From contig NZ_JAPUVO010000132.1 of NCBI RefSeq assembly GCF_029255185.1, positions 62,001-126,000 on the forward strand: DNA of 64,000 nt, written 5' to 3'. The position numbers were made by a program, and so were the translations under genes. Shown here piece after piece: positions 17,946-28,000 of the stretch. Source of the stretch: Propionivibrio sp. GTDB lineage: Bacteria > Pseudomonadota > Gammaproteobacteria > Burkholderiales > Rhodocyclaceae. The notes under the pieces were generated by a model. It saw only the letters and a list, made by a program, of their open reading frames with translations. It had not been told where the DNA came from and ran no database searches. How positions within the stretch are numbered: the first letter of the stretch is position 1; every line of letters starts with the position of its first letter.

Positions 17946-17947
17946 CA

Positions 17948-17974
17948 TTGACCGCCCCCACTGTTTGCGGTCAA
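17948..17974. promoter_or_regulatory. Perfect 8-bp inverted repeat upstream of the adenylate cyclase
   Basis: TTGACCGC (17948-17955) and GCGGTCAA (17967-17974) are separated by 11 bases and end 39 bases before the cyclase ATG. The size and position fit an operator for a dimeric regulator; no T-run follows, so it is not an obvious terminator. No regulator gene is adjacent. Confidence 0.35.
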
Positions 17975-18013
17975 ATCGGTTCCTGCCAATTCAATGACAA
18001 CATCAGGCCATCA

Positions 18014-19285
18014 ATGAGCAATCAACGCGGTTTTCTCGACGGCTTTCGCAGTGCCGGCATTCTGCCCAGCGACTCCGGGGAATTGCGCCTGCAAAAATCC
18101 CTGCTGATTTTTGCCACCGGCCTGATCAGCTTCGCCTCGATGCTCTGGCTGTTCATCTACTGGCAACTCGGTCCGCAGTTCTCCTCGACAATCCCTTTTG
18201 TCTTCCAGTTGCTGCTCGTCGGTAATCTAGTCGTTTACCTGAGAACGAAAAATTTTGACGCTTTTCGCCTGATTCAACTGTCACTGTTTCTATTCACGCC
18301 CTTTGCCGCTCAGTGGAGCATGGGCAACTTCATTTCCGCCAGCGGCGTCAGCCTGTGGGCGCTGCTGGCGCCAATTGGCGCCGTGCTGTTCATTGGCCCG
18401 CGTGAAGCTCTGGCCTGGTTTTTTGCCTACCTTTTCCTCACTATTCTCTCCGGCGGCTTTGACTACTATCTGGCCGATACCCTGCCCACAACGCAGTACA
18501 AGGTACCGACGCAGACCACGGTATTTTTTTTCGCACTTAACTTTGCTGCCGTGTCGACCCTTGTTTTTCTGTTGCTGCGCTACGCGGCCAGCGAAAAGCA
18601 GAAGGCCCAATCACGCCTCGAAGATGCCCATCTGCAATTGCAACTTGAGCAGGATCGCTCCGAACGGCTGCTGCTCAATATCCTGCCTGGCCCGATTGCC
18701 GAACGCCTGAAGAACAGTGACCAGACCATCGCCGACGGCTTTGCCGATGTTTCAGTGATGTTTGTCGACATCGTAAATTTCACCCGGATCGCCGAGGGAC
18801 TCAGTCCACAACAGGTTTTTTCGATGCTCAACAAGATTTTCTCGTCGTTCGACGAACTCGCTGAGAAATACGGACTGGAGAAGATCAAAACCATCGGCGA
18901 CGCCTACATGGTGGCCGGCGGCCTGAACGACGATATTGGCGATTATTCTGCGGCACTCGTCGATATGGCGCTGGAGATGCGTGATCTCCTGGAACGCGAT
19001 TTTGACGTCAACCAGATGGGCCTCGAAGTACGCATCGGCATCGGCACCGGCCCGGTGGTCGCCGGCGTGGTCGGCAAGAAAAAATTTATTTACGACCTGT
19101 GGGGCGACACCGTCAATATTGCCAGTCGCATCACCAGCGAAGGTGTTCCCGGCATGGTCCAGCTGGACGAAACAACCTACCGGCGACTACAAAACCTCTT
19201 CGATTTTTACGAGCCGCAAACGATTTATCTCAAGGGCAAGGGCGATATGATCGTCTACCGCGCCATCGGCCGCCGGGCGGCTTGA
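18014..19285 (+). CDS. Membrane-bound class III adenylate cyclase
   Basis: 423 aa: cytoplasmic N-terminus, about five to six transmembrane helices between residues 28 and 190, a coiled linker (about 190-225), then the cyclase catalytic domain. Metal-binding Asp are D252 (VDIVNFT) and D296 (GDAYM); the adenine-selecting pair is K292 (KIKTIGD) and D361 (YDLWGD); N368 and R372 (NIASR) stabilise the transition state. Having Lys and Asp rather than Glu and Cys points to cAMP, not cGMP. ATG 18014 is preferred to the upstream 17948 codon, which lies in the palindrome. Its stop abuts the convergent kinase gene with no gap. Confidence 0.88.
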   Translation: MSNQRGFLDGFRSAGILPSDSGELRLQKSLLIFATGLISFASMLWLFIYWQLGPQFSSTIPFVFQLLLVGNLVVYLRTKNFDAFRLIQLSLFLFTPFAAQWSMGNFISASGVSLWALLAPIGAVLFIGPREALAWFFAYLFLTILSGGFDYYLADTLPTTQYKVPTQTTVFFFALNFAAVSTLVFLLLRYAASEKQKAQSRLEDAHLQLQLEQDRSERLLLNILPGPIAERLKNSDQTIADGFADVSVMFVDIVNFTRIAEGLSPQQVFSMLNKIFSSFDELAEKYGLEKIKTIGDAYMVAGGLNDDIGDYSAALVDMALEMRDLLERDFDVNQMGLEVRIGIGTGPVVAGVVGKKKFIYDLWGDTVNIASRITSEGVPGMVQLDETTYRRLQNLFDFYEPQTIYLKGKGDMIVYRAIGRRAA

Positions 19286-21004
19286 TCAGCGACGGCGCCT
19301 CAACTCGAAGCAGACCCGCCCAGCCACCGAACTCACCAGCCGCAGTTCGTAGCCATACGCTTCGGCCTGTTTGGCAGCCTGGTAAAGACCGATGCCGAGC
19401 CCGTTCTCCGACGCTACCGGCGCCCGTAGCAAACCGCTAACGATCTCTTCCCGCAGCGCACTGCCGTCATCGCAAACACAAAACAGCGTGGCGTCGGCGG
19501 CAAGCGCAGCGCGCACCGCTAGACCGCTCTCATCCTGACGCTTGAGCAGTGCATTGTGCAGCAGATTGTCGGCCACGCTGTCCAAGAGCGCTGCCGGCAA
19601 GCGAGCCGCAGGGTCTAAAGCAACCGGGCTGAAAAGAATGTTGTCATGGGCATAGCGTTGTTGCAGACCGTTCCACCAGGTTTCAGCCAGGACCAACCCG
19701 CTGGCCTCCTCCGGTGGGTCCTGCGGCGCTTGCAGCTTTTTCATCGTTAGCTGCAAACGCTGGGTGATCTGCGGCAGTTGCCGTTGCAGCAACTGATTCA
19801 GACGTGCGCCATCGCTATCGCCTGGCGACTGCGCCAGAAAACACAGGTTGTCCAGGGACTGCAACAAGTTTTTCACATCGTGCGTCAGGCGGGCGCCAGT
19901 CTCATGTACGGCGCGCAGGTAGCTCATCTGCTGCAGCTCGCGCGCGCGTTGCTTGGTGATGTAGTACTCGTTGGTCAATTGGGCCAACAAATGAAAATGC
20001 CAAACCAGCGAGGGGCTCAGTTTGTGCCGGGTATAGAGGGTCAATTGCAGCGGTTGATTGGAGAAGTCCTGACAAAAACGCGACTCCTGGCCAAAGCGGC
20101 CCGACCCGGCCTGGCTGCCTTGGGCTGGCCCCCAAGCCCCCCCGGCGACCCACGGCAGTTCGAGCATACCCTCGCAGGCGGTGGATATGAAGCGGTCGGG
20201 ATCGCTCTCGCTCTCCGCACATTCCATCAGCCGCTGCAACCAGGTTTCAAACGGCAAGCCAATGGTCAGCAGATAGCGCGAAAGGAAAACACCGATCCCG
20301 CTGAAACCCGGTCGCGGATTCCACGCCCAGGCAATCAGCAGCAGCATGGCCGCCATCGATACCAGGGTCTTGAACACCGCTTCGATATACAAGGCCTCGC
20401 GCAGTAACATGAACGCCAGGCTGCCGAGAACGAGCACGGAAATCAGCAAAAAGATGAACAGGCTGTAGAAAAAATCGACCATGCCGACACTCGGCAGGCG
20501 AATCTCGCGCGGGCTTGGCAGCAACAGCATGGCTACGAAGAGCAGCGGCGCCGTCCAGGCAAACTGTGCATCCAGCGATGGGCCGATCAGCGTCGCGTCG
20601 GGAACGACTCGCGGCACCAGCCAGACCAGGAGGGCGCAGAGCAGATAGGCAAACGCCAACAAATAGAAAATCCGCGTGGGCCGATGGCCAAGCAGTAGCA
20701 CCCGCCCGCCAAGCAGCGCGGCCAGGACGATCACCCAGAGAATCAGCAACCACCAGCCGAATAGCCAGGCGCCCGCCGCCAGCGCCAGAATAATCAGCGA
20801 CAGAGAACCTAAATCGAGTTTCCGCTCGGCCTGAATAAAGGGTTGCCAGAGGATGAACAAGCCGACGTCAACCAACCAGCACATCAGGCTCACCGCAGTC
20901 TGCGCCCCGGCCAGCAGGGCCAGGTGGAGAACGACGAGCAGCGCGATCAGCACCCAGCGCTGCCGTTCCCTGAGAAGACTGCCAAATTTACCGAGAGTGG
21001 TCAT
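19286..21004 (-). CDS. Membrane sensor histidine kinase
   Basis: 572 aa. Seven or more hydrophobic helices fill residues about 15-265, followed by a GAF-sized region (about 265-350), a helical dimerisation segment with the phospho-acceptor in ETGARLTHDVKNLLQSL, and an ATPase domain with N-box DNLLHNALLKRQ and G-box ENGLGIGLYQ. The HDVKN H-box is like that of PrsK-type kinases and unlike the HEIRNP of PilS. ATG 21004 is the start; TTG 21007 is equivalent. No response regulator lies next to it, so it is orphan here. Its neighbour across the promoter region is a prepilin gene. Confidence 0.83.
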   Translation of the reverse strand: MTTLGKFGSLLRERQRWVLIALLVVLHLALLAGAQTAVSLMCWLVDVGLFILWQPFIQAERKLDLGSLSLIILALAAGAWLFGWWLLILWVIVLAALLGGRVLLLGHRPTRIFYLLAFAYLLCALLVWLVPRVVPDATLIGPSLDAQFAWTAPLLFVAMLLLPSPREIRLPSVGMVDFFYSLFIFLLISVLVLGSLAFMLLREALYIEAVFKTLVSMAAMLLLIAWAWNPRPGFSGIGVFLSRYLLTIGLPFETWLQRLMECAESESDPDRFISTACEGMLELPWVAGGAWGPAQGSQAGSGRFGQESRFCQDFSNQPLQLTLYTRHKLSPSLVWHFHLLAQLTNEYYITKQRARELQQMSYLRAVHETGARLTHDVKNLLQSLDNLCFLAQSPGDSDGARLNQLLQRQLPQITQRLQLTMKKLQAPQDPPEEASGLVLAETWWNGLQQRYAHDNILFSPVALDPAARLPAALLDSVADNLLHNALLKRQDESGLAVRAALAADATLFCVCDDGSALREEIVSGLLRAPVASENGLGIGLYQAAKQAEAYGYELRLVSSVAGRVCFELRRRR

Positions 21005-21067
21005 CAACGCACGCCCGGAACTGACCGAAGCCCGTCATCAAGAGCGCGCCACGGTCCATTTCTCGAC

Positions 21068-21093
21068 AAATATGTCGAATAATCGACATATTT
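21068..21093. promoter_or_regulatory. Perfect 11-bp palindrome between the kinase and prepilin genes
   Basis: AAATATGTCGA (21068-21078), ATAA, TCGACATATTT (21083-21093), with a further TCGACA at 21063-21068 just before it. It is AT-rich and 35 bases upstream of the sigma-54 box, in the range for a proximal activator or repressor site. It could also act as a weak bidirectional terminator because T-runs flank it. Confidence 0.4.
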
Positions 21094-21127
21094 TTGCCCA
21101 GGGCGGGCAAAAAGCCCCCTTTTAACA

Positions 21128-21143
21128 TGGCATGCAATCTGCT
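21128..21143 (+). promoter_or_regulatory. Sigma-54 (-24/-12) promoter of the prepilin gene
   Basis: TGGCATGCAATCTGCT matches the RpoN consensus TGGCACGNNNNTTGCW at nearly all fixed positions, with the invariant GG (21129-21130) and GC (21141-21142) exactly 10 bases apart. The expected transcript start is near 21154, leaving about 30 bases to the ATG with gggag in front. Pilin genes of pseudomonads and relatives are RpoN-dependent, which fits. Confidence 0.7.
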
Positions 21144-21183
21144 TTGAACTGACCGTCATTATCGCCTTGGGCGGGAGAATTAA

Positions 21184-21834
21184 ATGAGAAAACAACAATC
21201 CGGTTTCACGCTGGTGGAAATTGCCATTGTACTCGTCATCATCGGTCTGCTACTTGGCGGGGTGCTGAAGGGGCAGGAACTGGTCAACAACGCCAAAGTC
21301 AAGAATCTGGCAAACGACTTTCGCGGGATTTCGTCCTTCGTATATGCTTACCAGGACCGCTTCCGTGCACTACCCGGTGACGACCGGGCCGCAAATACTC
21401 ACCTTAACGGTGGCACTAACGCAGCCGCCGCAAGTCTTGGCAACGCTCGAATTGATGGTGCCTGGAACTCTGTGACGGCAACCGACGAAAGCTATCTGTT
21501 TTGGCAACATGTTCGCCTTGCCGGGCTCGCAACCGGAACAACAAATACCGCCGCCGGAGACTACATCCCACGCAATGCCGAAGGTGGCACCATTGGCGTT
21601 ACCAGCGATCCCATACTTACCGGTCCAGCAATTCCCTATCCAGCAAGCTTCTATGTCTGTTCCCAAGGAATACAGGGGCGCTTTGCCAGGCAGATTGACA
21701 CCACGCTGGATGACGGAAATACACAAACGGGAACAGTTCGGGTAATCACTGACAATGCCGCCAATATGGCAGAGGCGATCAACGTAGCAGCTGCGAACGA
21801 CGCCGTTCTCTATACCGTTTGCATGAGCTTTTGA
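21184..21834 (+). CDS. Type IV prepilin-like protein
   Basis: 216 aa with a short basic leader (MRKQQSG) cut before FTLVEIAIVLVIIGLLLGG, the class III prepilin motif with the conserved Glu at +5 and an N-methylated Phe. The hydrophobic helix is followed by a Gly/Asn/Thr-rich globular domain with two Cys pairs possible (C at VCSQG and at the C-terminal VCMSF). It resembles stand-alone major or minor pilins in Rhodocyclales. It is flanked by a sigma-54 promoter and a terminator, hence monocistronic. Whether it is the main pilin or a pseudopilin cannot be told. Confidence 0.82.
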   Translation: MRKQQSGFTLVEIAIVLVIIGLLLGGVLKGQELVNNAKVKNLANDFRGISSFVYAYQDRFRALPGDDRAANTHLNGGTNAAAASLGNARIDGAWNSVTATDESYLFWQHVRLAGLATGTTNTAAGDYIPRNAEGGTIGVTSDPILTGPAIPYPASFYVCSQGIQGRFARQIDTTLDDGNTQTGTVRVITDNAANMAEAINVAAANDAVLYTVCMSF

Positions 21835-21850
21835 TACCTCCAATTCATGG

Positions 21851-21873
21851 AGCCCGCTGCGGCGGGCTTTTTC
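21851..21873. terminator. Rho-independent terminator
   Basis: AGCCCGC, loop TGCG, GCGGGCT then a T-run (7-bp GC stem, 21851-21868). It lies 17 bases after the prepilin stop and 3 bases from the end of the convergent antiporter gene. Confidence 0.85.
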
Positions 21874-21875
21874 GT

Positions 21876-23852
21876 TCACCCCCCAAGCAGCCGCGCTTCC
21901 GCCGTCGCCAGCGCCCCCGGCACACCGAGCAGCACCACCACATCGCCTGCTGCGAAGCGGGTTTCCGGCGAGGGCTCGAGGGCGCGGATATTGCGCCGAC
22001 GTACCGCCGTGACCTCGACCCCGCACCCTTCTATGGCCAACTCGCTCAGCGTCCGCCCGACGGCATAGGCGCCAGCAGCCAGTGAGACAGAGTGCAGGCG
22101 CGCTTCCTCGCCGTCGCGGGCGTTTTCGTCATGATCGCTTTCGCCATGGAAGAAGCCGCGCAGGCTGCGATACCGTGCCTCCCGTGTCTGGCGAATTCGC
22201 CTGAGCACGCGATTGATTGGCACCCCGGCGTGAATCAGCGCGTGCGAGGCCAGCATCATTGCCGCTTCCAGAGTTTCCGGCACTGCTTCGGCAGCGCCGG
22301 CACGCTGCAGGCGCTCGAAGTCCTTGTCGTCGGTGGTACGCACGACCACTGGCAATCCGGGCGCCAGTTCCCGGATATGGCGCAAGACCTGTTCGGCAGC
22401 GCGCGTATCGATGAACGAGATAACCAGCACGCTGGCGCGGCTGATTCCGGCGGCCACCAACGTCTCGCGCCGGGTGACATTGCCGTAGACGACATTCTCG
22501 CCGGCCGCCGCTGCTTCACGCACGCGGTCCGGATCGAGGTCGAGCGCCAGGTAGGAAACTCCCTCGTGCGCCATGAAGCGCGCCAAATACTGGCCGCTGC
22601 GCCCGAAACCGCAAATCACTGCGTGTTTCTCGGTCGCCATGGCGCAGGCGGCCAGGGTGGTCAGCTGCAAGGAGCGCATCAGCCATTCGCTGGCGGCAAA
22701 GCGCAGCACCAGACGGTCACTGTAATGCACAATAAATGGCGCCAGAAACAGCGAAATCACCAGCGCCGCGAGAACTACCTGTACCGACAATTGGGGCGCC
22801 ACGGCGTATTGCCCGATATCGGAGAGCAGGACAAAACCAAACTCGCCGCCAGCGCATAGCCACAGACCGGAACGCATGGCGGCGCCGCTCATCGCCCCGA
22901 ATGCACGGGACAAGCTGTATACCAGGGCAAACTTGACCAGCAACAGCGCCGCTAGAAGAGCCAACACAGCGCCCAGATTGGACAGCACCAGCGCCACATC
23001 AAGCATCATGCCAACGGTCACGAAGAAGAGGCCGAGCAGCACGTCACGGAAGGGCTTGATGTCTTCTTCAACCTGATGCCGAAATTCGGTTTCCGAAATC
23101 AGCATTCCGGCAACGAAGGCGCCGAGCGCCAGCGACAGGCCGACGGCTTCAGTCAGCCACGCCAGCCCGAGGGTGACGAACAGTACATTGAGCACGAAAA
23201 GCTCGGCCGATTTGCCATGCGCGACAATAAAAAACCAGCGGCCAAGAAAGTGCTTGCCAAGCAGAAAAACCAGGGCGAGCAGCGCGCCTCCCTTGAGCAG
23301 GGCGATACCCATGGTCATCGCCATCTGTTCGGGAGACTGCGAGTACGATGGAATCAGGATGAGCAGCGGAATAACTGCCAGATCCTGGAACAGCAGCACT
23401 CCCATGACTTCCCGACCGTGCGGGGCATCAAGCTCCAGCCGTTCGCTGAGAAGCTTGGTCAGCACGGCGGTCGAGGACATCGCCAGCGTCCCGCCAATGG
23501 CTACCCCAGCCTGCCAGGGCAAGCCCAGGGCGACCGCCACAGCAGTCACGACGGCCAGGGTCAGCAACACTTGCAGCAAACCCAGCCCAAAGACGATGCG
23601 CCGCATGGCAATGAGCTTGGACAGTGAAAATTCGAGGCCGATCGAGAACATCAGGAAGACGACCCCAAACTCGGCCAGATAGTGCGCCCCGGCCAGACCC
23701 TCGAGGAGGTTCAGGGTATGCGGCCCGATCAGCGCGCCGACCAGCAGATAGCCCAGGATGGGTGGCAAATTCAGGCGGCGAAAAAGAATGACCGACAGCA
23801 CCGAGGCGCCCAGCAACATCAGAATGATCGGCAGCGTTTCCATTGTGTCCAT
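21876..23852 (-). CDS. CPA2-family monovalent cation:proton antiporter with TrkA-N domain (KefB/YbaL-like)
   Basis: 658 aa: an N-terminal antiporter domain of about twelve helices (residues about 5-385, with the ALALGLPWQAG and GAFVAGMLISET core segments), then an NAD-binding RCK/TrkA-N domain (ICGFGRSGQYLARFMA) and a C-terminal TrkA-C domain (VEVTAVRRRN, GDVVVLLG). Exchanges K+ or Na+ for protons under nucleotide control. The start MDTMETLP at 23852 begins right at the first helix; the frame to 23936 adds residues lacking family likeness and would overlap ispB's promoter region. Divergent from ispB. Confidence 0.87.
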   Translation of the reverse strand: MDTMETLPIILMLLGASVLSVILFRRLNLPPILGYLLVGALIGPHTLNLLEGLAGAHYLAEFGVVFLMFSIGLEFSLSKLIAMRRIVFGLGLLQVLLTLAVVTAVAVALGLPWQAGVAIGGTLAMSSTAVLTKLLSERLELDAPHGREVMGVLLFQDLAVIPLLILIPSYSQSPEQMAMTMGIALLKGGALLALVFLLGKHFLGRWFFIVAHGKSAELFVLNVLFVTLGLAWLTEAVGLSLALGAFVAGMLISETEFRHQVEEDIKPFRDVLLGLFFVTVGMMLDVALVLSNLGAVLALLAALLLVKFALVYSLSRAFGAMSGAAMRSGLWLCAGGEFGFVLLSDIGQYAVAPQLSVQVVLAALVISLFLAPFIVHYSDRLVLRFAASEWLMRSLQLTTLAACAMATEKHAVICGFGRSGQYLARFMAHEGVSYLALDLDPDRVREAAAAGENVVYGNVTRRETLVAAGISRASVLVISFIDTRAAEQVLRHIRELAPGLPVVVRTTDDKDFERLQRAGAAEAVPETLEAAMMLASHALIHAGVPINRVLRRIRQTREARYRSLRGFFHGESDHDENARDGEEARLHSVSLAAGAYAVGRTLSELAIEGCGVEVTAVRRRNIRALEPSPETRFAAGDVVVLLGVPGALATAEARLLGG

Positions 23853-23962
23853 TGGCCAACGATTGGCATTGAGGCAATTGCTCAGAGCGTGGGAGAGAGT
23901 CGTAGTATTGACGGGGCGTGGCACTACGCCTAACATCTAAAAATTTTTCAAGGTGTTCTGCC

Positions 23963-24931
23963 GTGAAACTGGAACAGCTCTACAACCTGATTGAGTCAGA
24001 CATGAAGGCCGTTGATGCGGTGATACGCTCGCGTCTTCATTCTGATGTGGCGCTGGTGCGGCAGGTTGCCGAGTATATCATCAACGCTGGTGGCAAGCGT
24101 CTGCGTCCGTCGCTGGTGCTGCTTTCCGCGGGTGCGCTCGGCTATCGTGGTGCGCATCGTCATGAACTTGCCGCAGTGGTTGAGTTTATTCATACCGCAA
24201 CTTTGCTGCATGACGATGTGGTTGATGAATCCGATTTGCGGCGCGGGCGGAAAACAGCCAATGCCCTGTTCGGCAATGCCGCCAGTGTGCTGGTCGGTGA
24301 TTTTCTGTATTCGCGTGCCTTCCAAATGATGACCGAAGTCGATGACATGCGCGTAATGCGCGTTTTGTCGGACGCCACCAATATCATTGCCGAGGGTGAG
24401 GTTTTGCAGTTGATGAACTGTCACGATGCTGACGTGGATGAAGTGCGGTATCTGCAGGTGATCCGCTACAAGACAGCCAAGCTGTTTGAGGCCGCGGCGC
24501 AGCTTGGCGCCATCATCGGCGGTGGCTCGCCGGAGATCGAGCAGCGTATGGCCGAGTATGGCATGCATCTGGGGACGGCCTTTCAAGTTATCGACGATGT
24601 GCTTGATTATTCGGGAGCCGAGGTCGAGACTGGCAAGCATCTGGGCGACGATCTGGCCGAGGGCAAGCCTACGCTGCCGCTGATCTATGTGATGCAGAGC
24701 GGTACCGCCGAGCAAGCAGCCTGCGCGCGCAGAGCGATTGAGATCGGTGGTTGTGATGACTTTCAGGCGGTGCTGGAAGCAATCCGCTCAACCGGTGCGC
24801 TGGAGCATGCCAAACAACAGGCCAAGGCCGAAGCCGATCTTGCCCAAGCTGCACTTGAGGCTTTACCTGCTTCCACATACAAGGATTCTTTGCTAGAATT
24901 GGCGACCTTCGCAGTTGCTAGATCCTTCTAG
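23963..24931 (+). CDS. ispB: Octaprenyl diphosphate synthase
   Basis: Trans-prenyl chain elongase that makes the quinone side chain. The first Asp-rich motif DDVVD is at residues 84-88 with GGKRLRP before it, and the second, QVIDDVLDYSG, lies in the second half. The 322-aa length is normal. The GTG at 23963 is chosen because the protein then begins like IspB (KLEQLYNLIESDMKAVD) and aagg precedes it; earlier codons in frame are not conserved-looking. It is followed by tRNA-Pro 18 bases after the stop. Confidence 0.92.
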   Translation: MKLEQLYNLIESDMKAVDAVIRSRLHSDVALVRQVAEYIINAGGKRLRPSLVLLSAGALGYRGAHRHELAAVVEFIHTATLLHDDVVDESDLRRGRKTANALFGNAASVLVGDFLYSRAFQMMTEVDDMRVMRVLSDATNIIAEGEVLQLMNCHDADVDEVRYLQVIRYKTAKLFEAAAQLGAIIGGGSPEIEQRMAEYGMHLGTAFQVIDDVLDYSGAEVETGKHLGDDLAEGKPTLPLIYVMQSGTAEQAACARRAIEIGGCDDFQAVLEAIRSTGALEHAKQQAKAEADLAQAALEALPASTYKDSLLELATFAVARSF

Positions 24932-24949
24932 TGCTGTCGTTGTTTCGGT

Positions 24950-25027
<78 letters not shown>

Positions 25028-25059
25028 TAATTCTCCGAGTAAAGCCCTTCCCCAATTCA

Positions 25060-28000
25060 TTGAAGCGTAATTCCGAGTTCGCCGACTGTCTTGCCGTCGA
25101 CCAGCGCCACCTGCGTTCGATGGCGCGCGATCTGCGTCACCTTTTTGGCGCCAGGCGCGATGCCTTGCAGGCCGAGTGTAACCGCCTGCTGGAGACATCG
25201 CGTGCCGCCGTCGCGGTGCGTCGCGAGCGATTGCCCAGGCCCGAGTTTGCCGATGACCTGCCGGTCAATGCGCGGCGCGCCGAGATTGCCGAACTGATCG
25301 AAAAGCATCAGGTGGTGATCGTCTGCGGCGAGACCGGTTCTGGCAAGACGACGCAGATTCCCAAGATATGTCTTGAACTCGGACGCGGAACCACCGGCCT
25401 GATCGGTCATACGCAACCGCGCCGCATCGCCGCCCGCGCCACCGCGGCGCGTATCGCGCAGGAACTGCACAGCGAGCTTGGCAGCCACGTCGGCTACAAA
25501 ATCCGCTTTTCCGACCGCACCTCGCCACAGTCCTATATCAAGCTGATGACCGACGGCATTCTGCTTGCTGAAACGCAGGGCGACCCGTGGCTGGCCCAAT
25601 ACGACACCTTGATTCTCGATGAAGCGCACGAGCGTAGCCTGAACATCGACTTCCTGCTCGGCTATCTCAAGCAAATTCTGCCCAAGCGCCCCGACCTCAA
25701 ACTGGTCATTACCTCGGCGACGATAGACGCCGAGCGTTTCTCGAAGCACTTCAACGCGGCCCCGGTGATCGAGGTTTCGGGCCGCATGTTCCCGGTTGAA
25801 GTGCGTTACCGCCCGGTGCAGACCGAGGAGGCCGAGAAGGACGACGAGCGCGACCTTTACGATGCCATTGTCGACGCTTGCGACGAACTGAACCGTACTG
25901 GCCCCGGCGACGTGCTGGTCTTCCTGCCGGGCGAGCGCGAGATTCGTGAAGCAGCCGAGGCGCTGCGCAAGCACGCTTTTGGCCGTGGCGGCGTGCATCC
26001 CGAAATCCTGCCGCTGTTCGCCCGCCTGTCGGTCGAGGAACAGTCGCGTCTCTTCAGGCCGCATGACGGACGGCGCATCGTGTTGGCGACCAACGTCGCC
26101 GAAACCTCGCTTACCGTTCCGGGGATCCGTTACGTCGTCGACTCGGGGCTGGCGCGCGTAAAGCGCTACTCTTACCGCAACAAGGTCGAGCAATTGCAGA
26201 TCGAGAAAATCGCGCAAGCGTCGGCCAACCAGCGCTCTGGACGCTGTGGGCGGGTGGCCGCTGGCGTGTGCATTCGTTTGTACGACGAGCAAGAGTTCAA
26301 TTTACGCCCGCCGTATGCCGATCCCGAAATCCTGCGTTCGTCGCTGGCCGGGGTGATTCTGCGCATGAAGGCGCTGCGCATCGGCGATGTCGAGGATTTT
26401 CCCTTCATCGAAGCGCCACCGCCCAAGGCGATCAGTGATGGTTACCAACTTTTACTCGAACTTGGTGCGGTGACCGACGATCATGCGCTGACGACGATCG
26501 GGCAGGAACTGGCCAAGATGCCGCTCGACCCCAGGGTGGCGCGAATGATCGTCGCCGCGCGCGACGAGGGCTGTCTGCGCGAGATACTGGTGATTGCCGC
26601 AGCGCTGACCGTACAGGACCCGCGCGAACGGCCGCAGGAGCGGCAGGGAAGTGCCGACGCCGCGCATAAGAAGTTCGCCGACGAGAAATCGGAGTTCTTG
26701 TCCTGGCTCAAGCTGTGGACCTGGTACGAAGCCGAGGTCGGGCACAAGAAGTCGCAGCGCAAACTGGTTGAGGCCTGCCACGAAAACTTCCTGTCGGCGC
26801 TGCGCATGCGCGAATGGCGCGACATTCACAGCCAGCTACACAGCCTCGCGGTTGAGCACGGCTGGCTTAAAGAGGCCAGCCCCCCAACCTCCTTCCCGAG
26901 GAAGGGGGCGCCTGCATCCTCGCTACGCTCGCAATCTGACGAAGATTCTGCCTTGGGGCGGCCCGGCGGCAGGATCAATCAGATTCCCGCGACCTACGAC
27001 GCGATCCACCGTGCGCTGCTTGCCGGCCTGCTCGGCAACATCGGCTGCAAGTCGGAGGATTCGGGCTACTACCTCGGCGCGCGCGGCATGAAGTTTCTGA
27101 TCCACCCGGGGTCGGCGCTTAACAAGAAAGCCGGAAAATGGATCGCCGCGGCTGAAATCACCGAGACGACTAAGCTCTTCGCCCGCTGCGTGGCGCGAAT
27201 AGAGCCCGATTGGATAGAGAAAGTGGGCGCTCACCTGATCAAGCGCAGCTGGTTCGATCCGCACTGGGAAAAAAAGGCCATGCAGGTCGTCGCCTTCGAG
27301 CGTTCGACGCTCTACGGCATCGTCGTCCATCCCAACAAGCGGGTCAATTTCGGGCCGATGAACCCGCAGGAAGCGCGCGAGATTTTCATCCGTCAGGCGC
27401 TGGTCGGCGGCGAAGTTAGCGAGGAGTATGTCCGGCGCTGGGCCTTCTTCACGCACAACCACCAGTTGATGCTCGACATCGAAACGCTGGAGCACAAATC
27501 GCGACGCCCCGATGTGCTGGTCGATGACGAACTGATCTTTGCCTTCTACGACCAGATCATTCCCGAGGGATTGAGCAACGGCGCCGAGTTCGACCACTGG
27601 CGGCGCGAAGCCGAGCGCGAGAATAAAGAGTTGCTCTACCTCAAGCGCGAAGATTTGATGCGTCACGAGGCGGCCGGGGTGACCACCGAGGCATTTCCGC
27701 ATCAACTCAAGCTAGGCGGCATTGAGTTTGCGCTCACTTACCATTTTGAGCCGGGCTCGCCGAGAGATGGCGTGACGCTGACGGTGCCTCTGGCGCAGCT
27801 CAACCAGATTCCGGCAACGCGTTGCGAGTGGCTGGTGCCGGGCTTGCTCAAGGAAAAAGTCATTCAACTCATCAAAACGACGCCGCAGAAGATACGCTCG
27901 AAACTGGTTCCGGTACCTGATTTTGCCGCCGAGTTCGCCGCCGCAGTTCAGCCTTCAGACAAGTCTTTGGTGCTGGCGCTGATTGCCTACATCCTGCATT

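Noticed and set aside
22092..22859. 255-codon plus-strand frame
   Set aside because: Antisense to the CPA2 antiporter, no motif; shadow.
25057..26292. 411-codon minus-strand frame
   Set aside because: Antisense to hrpA helicase core, no known motif.
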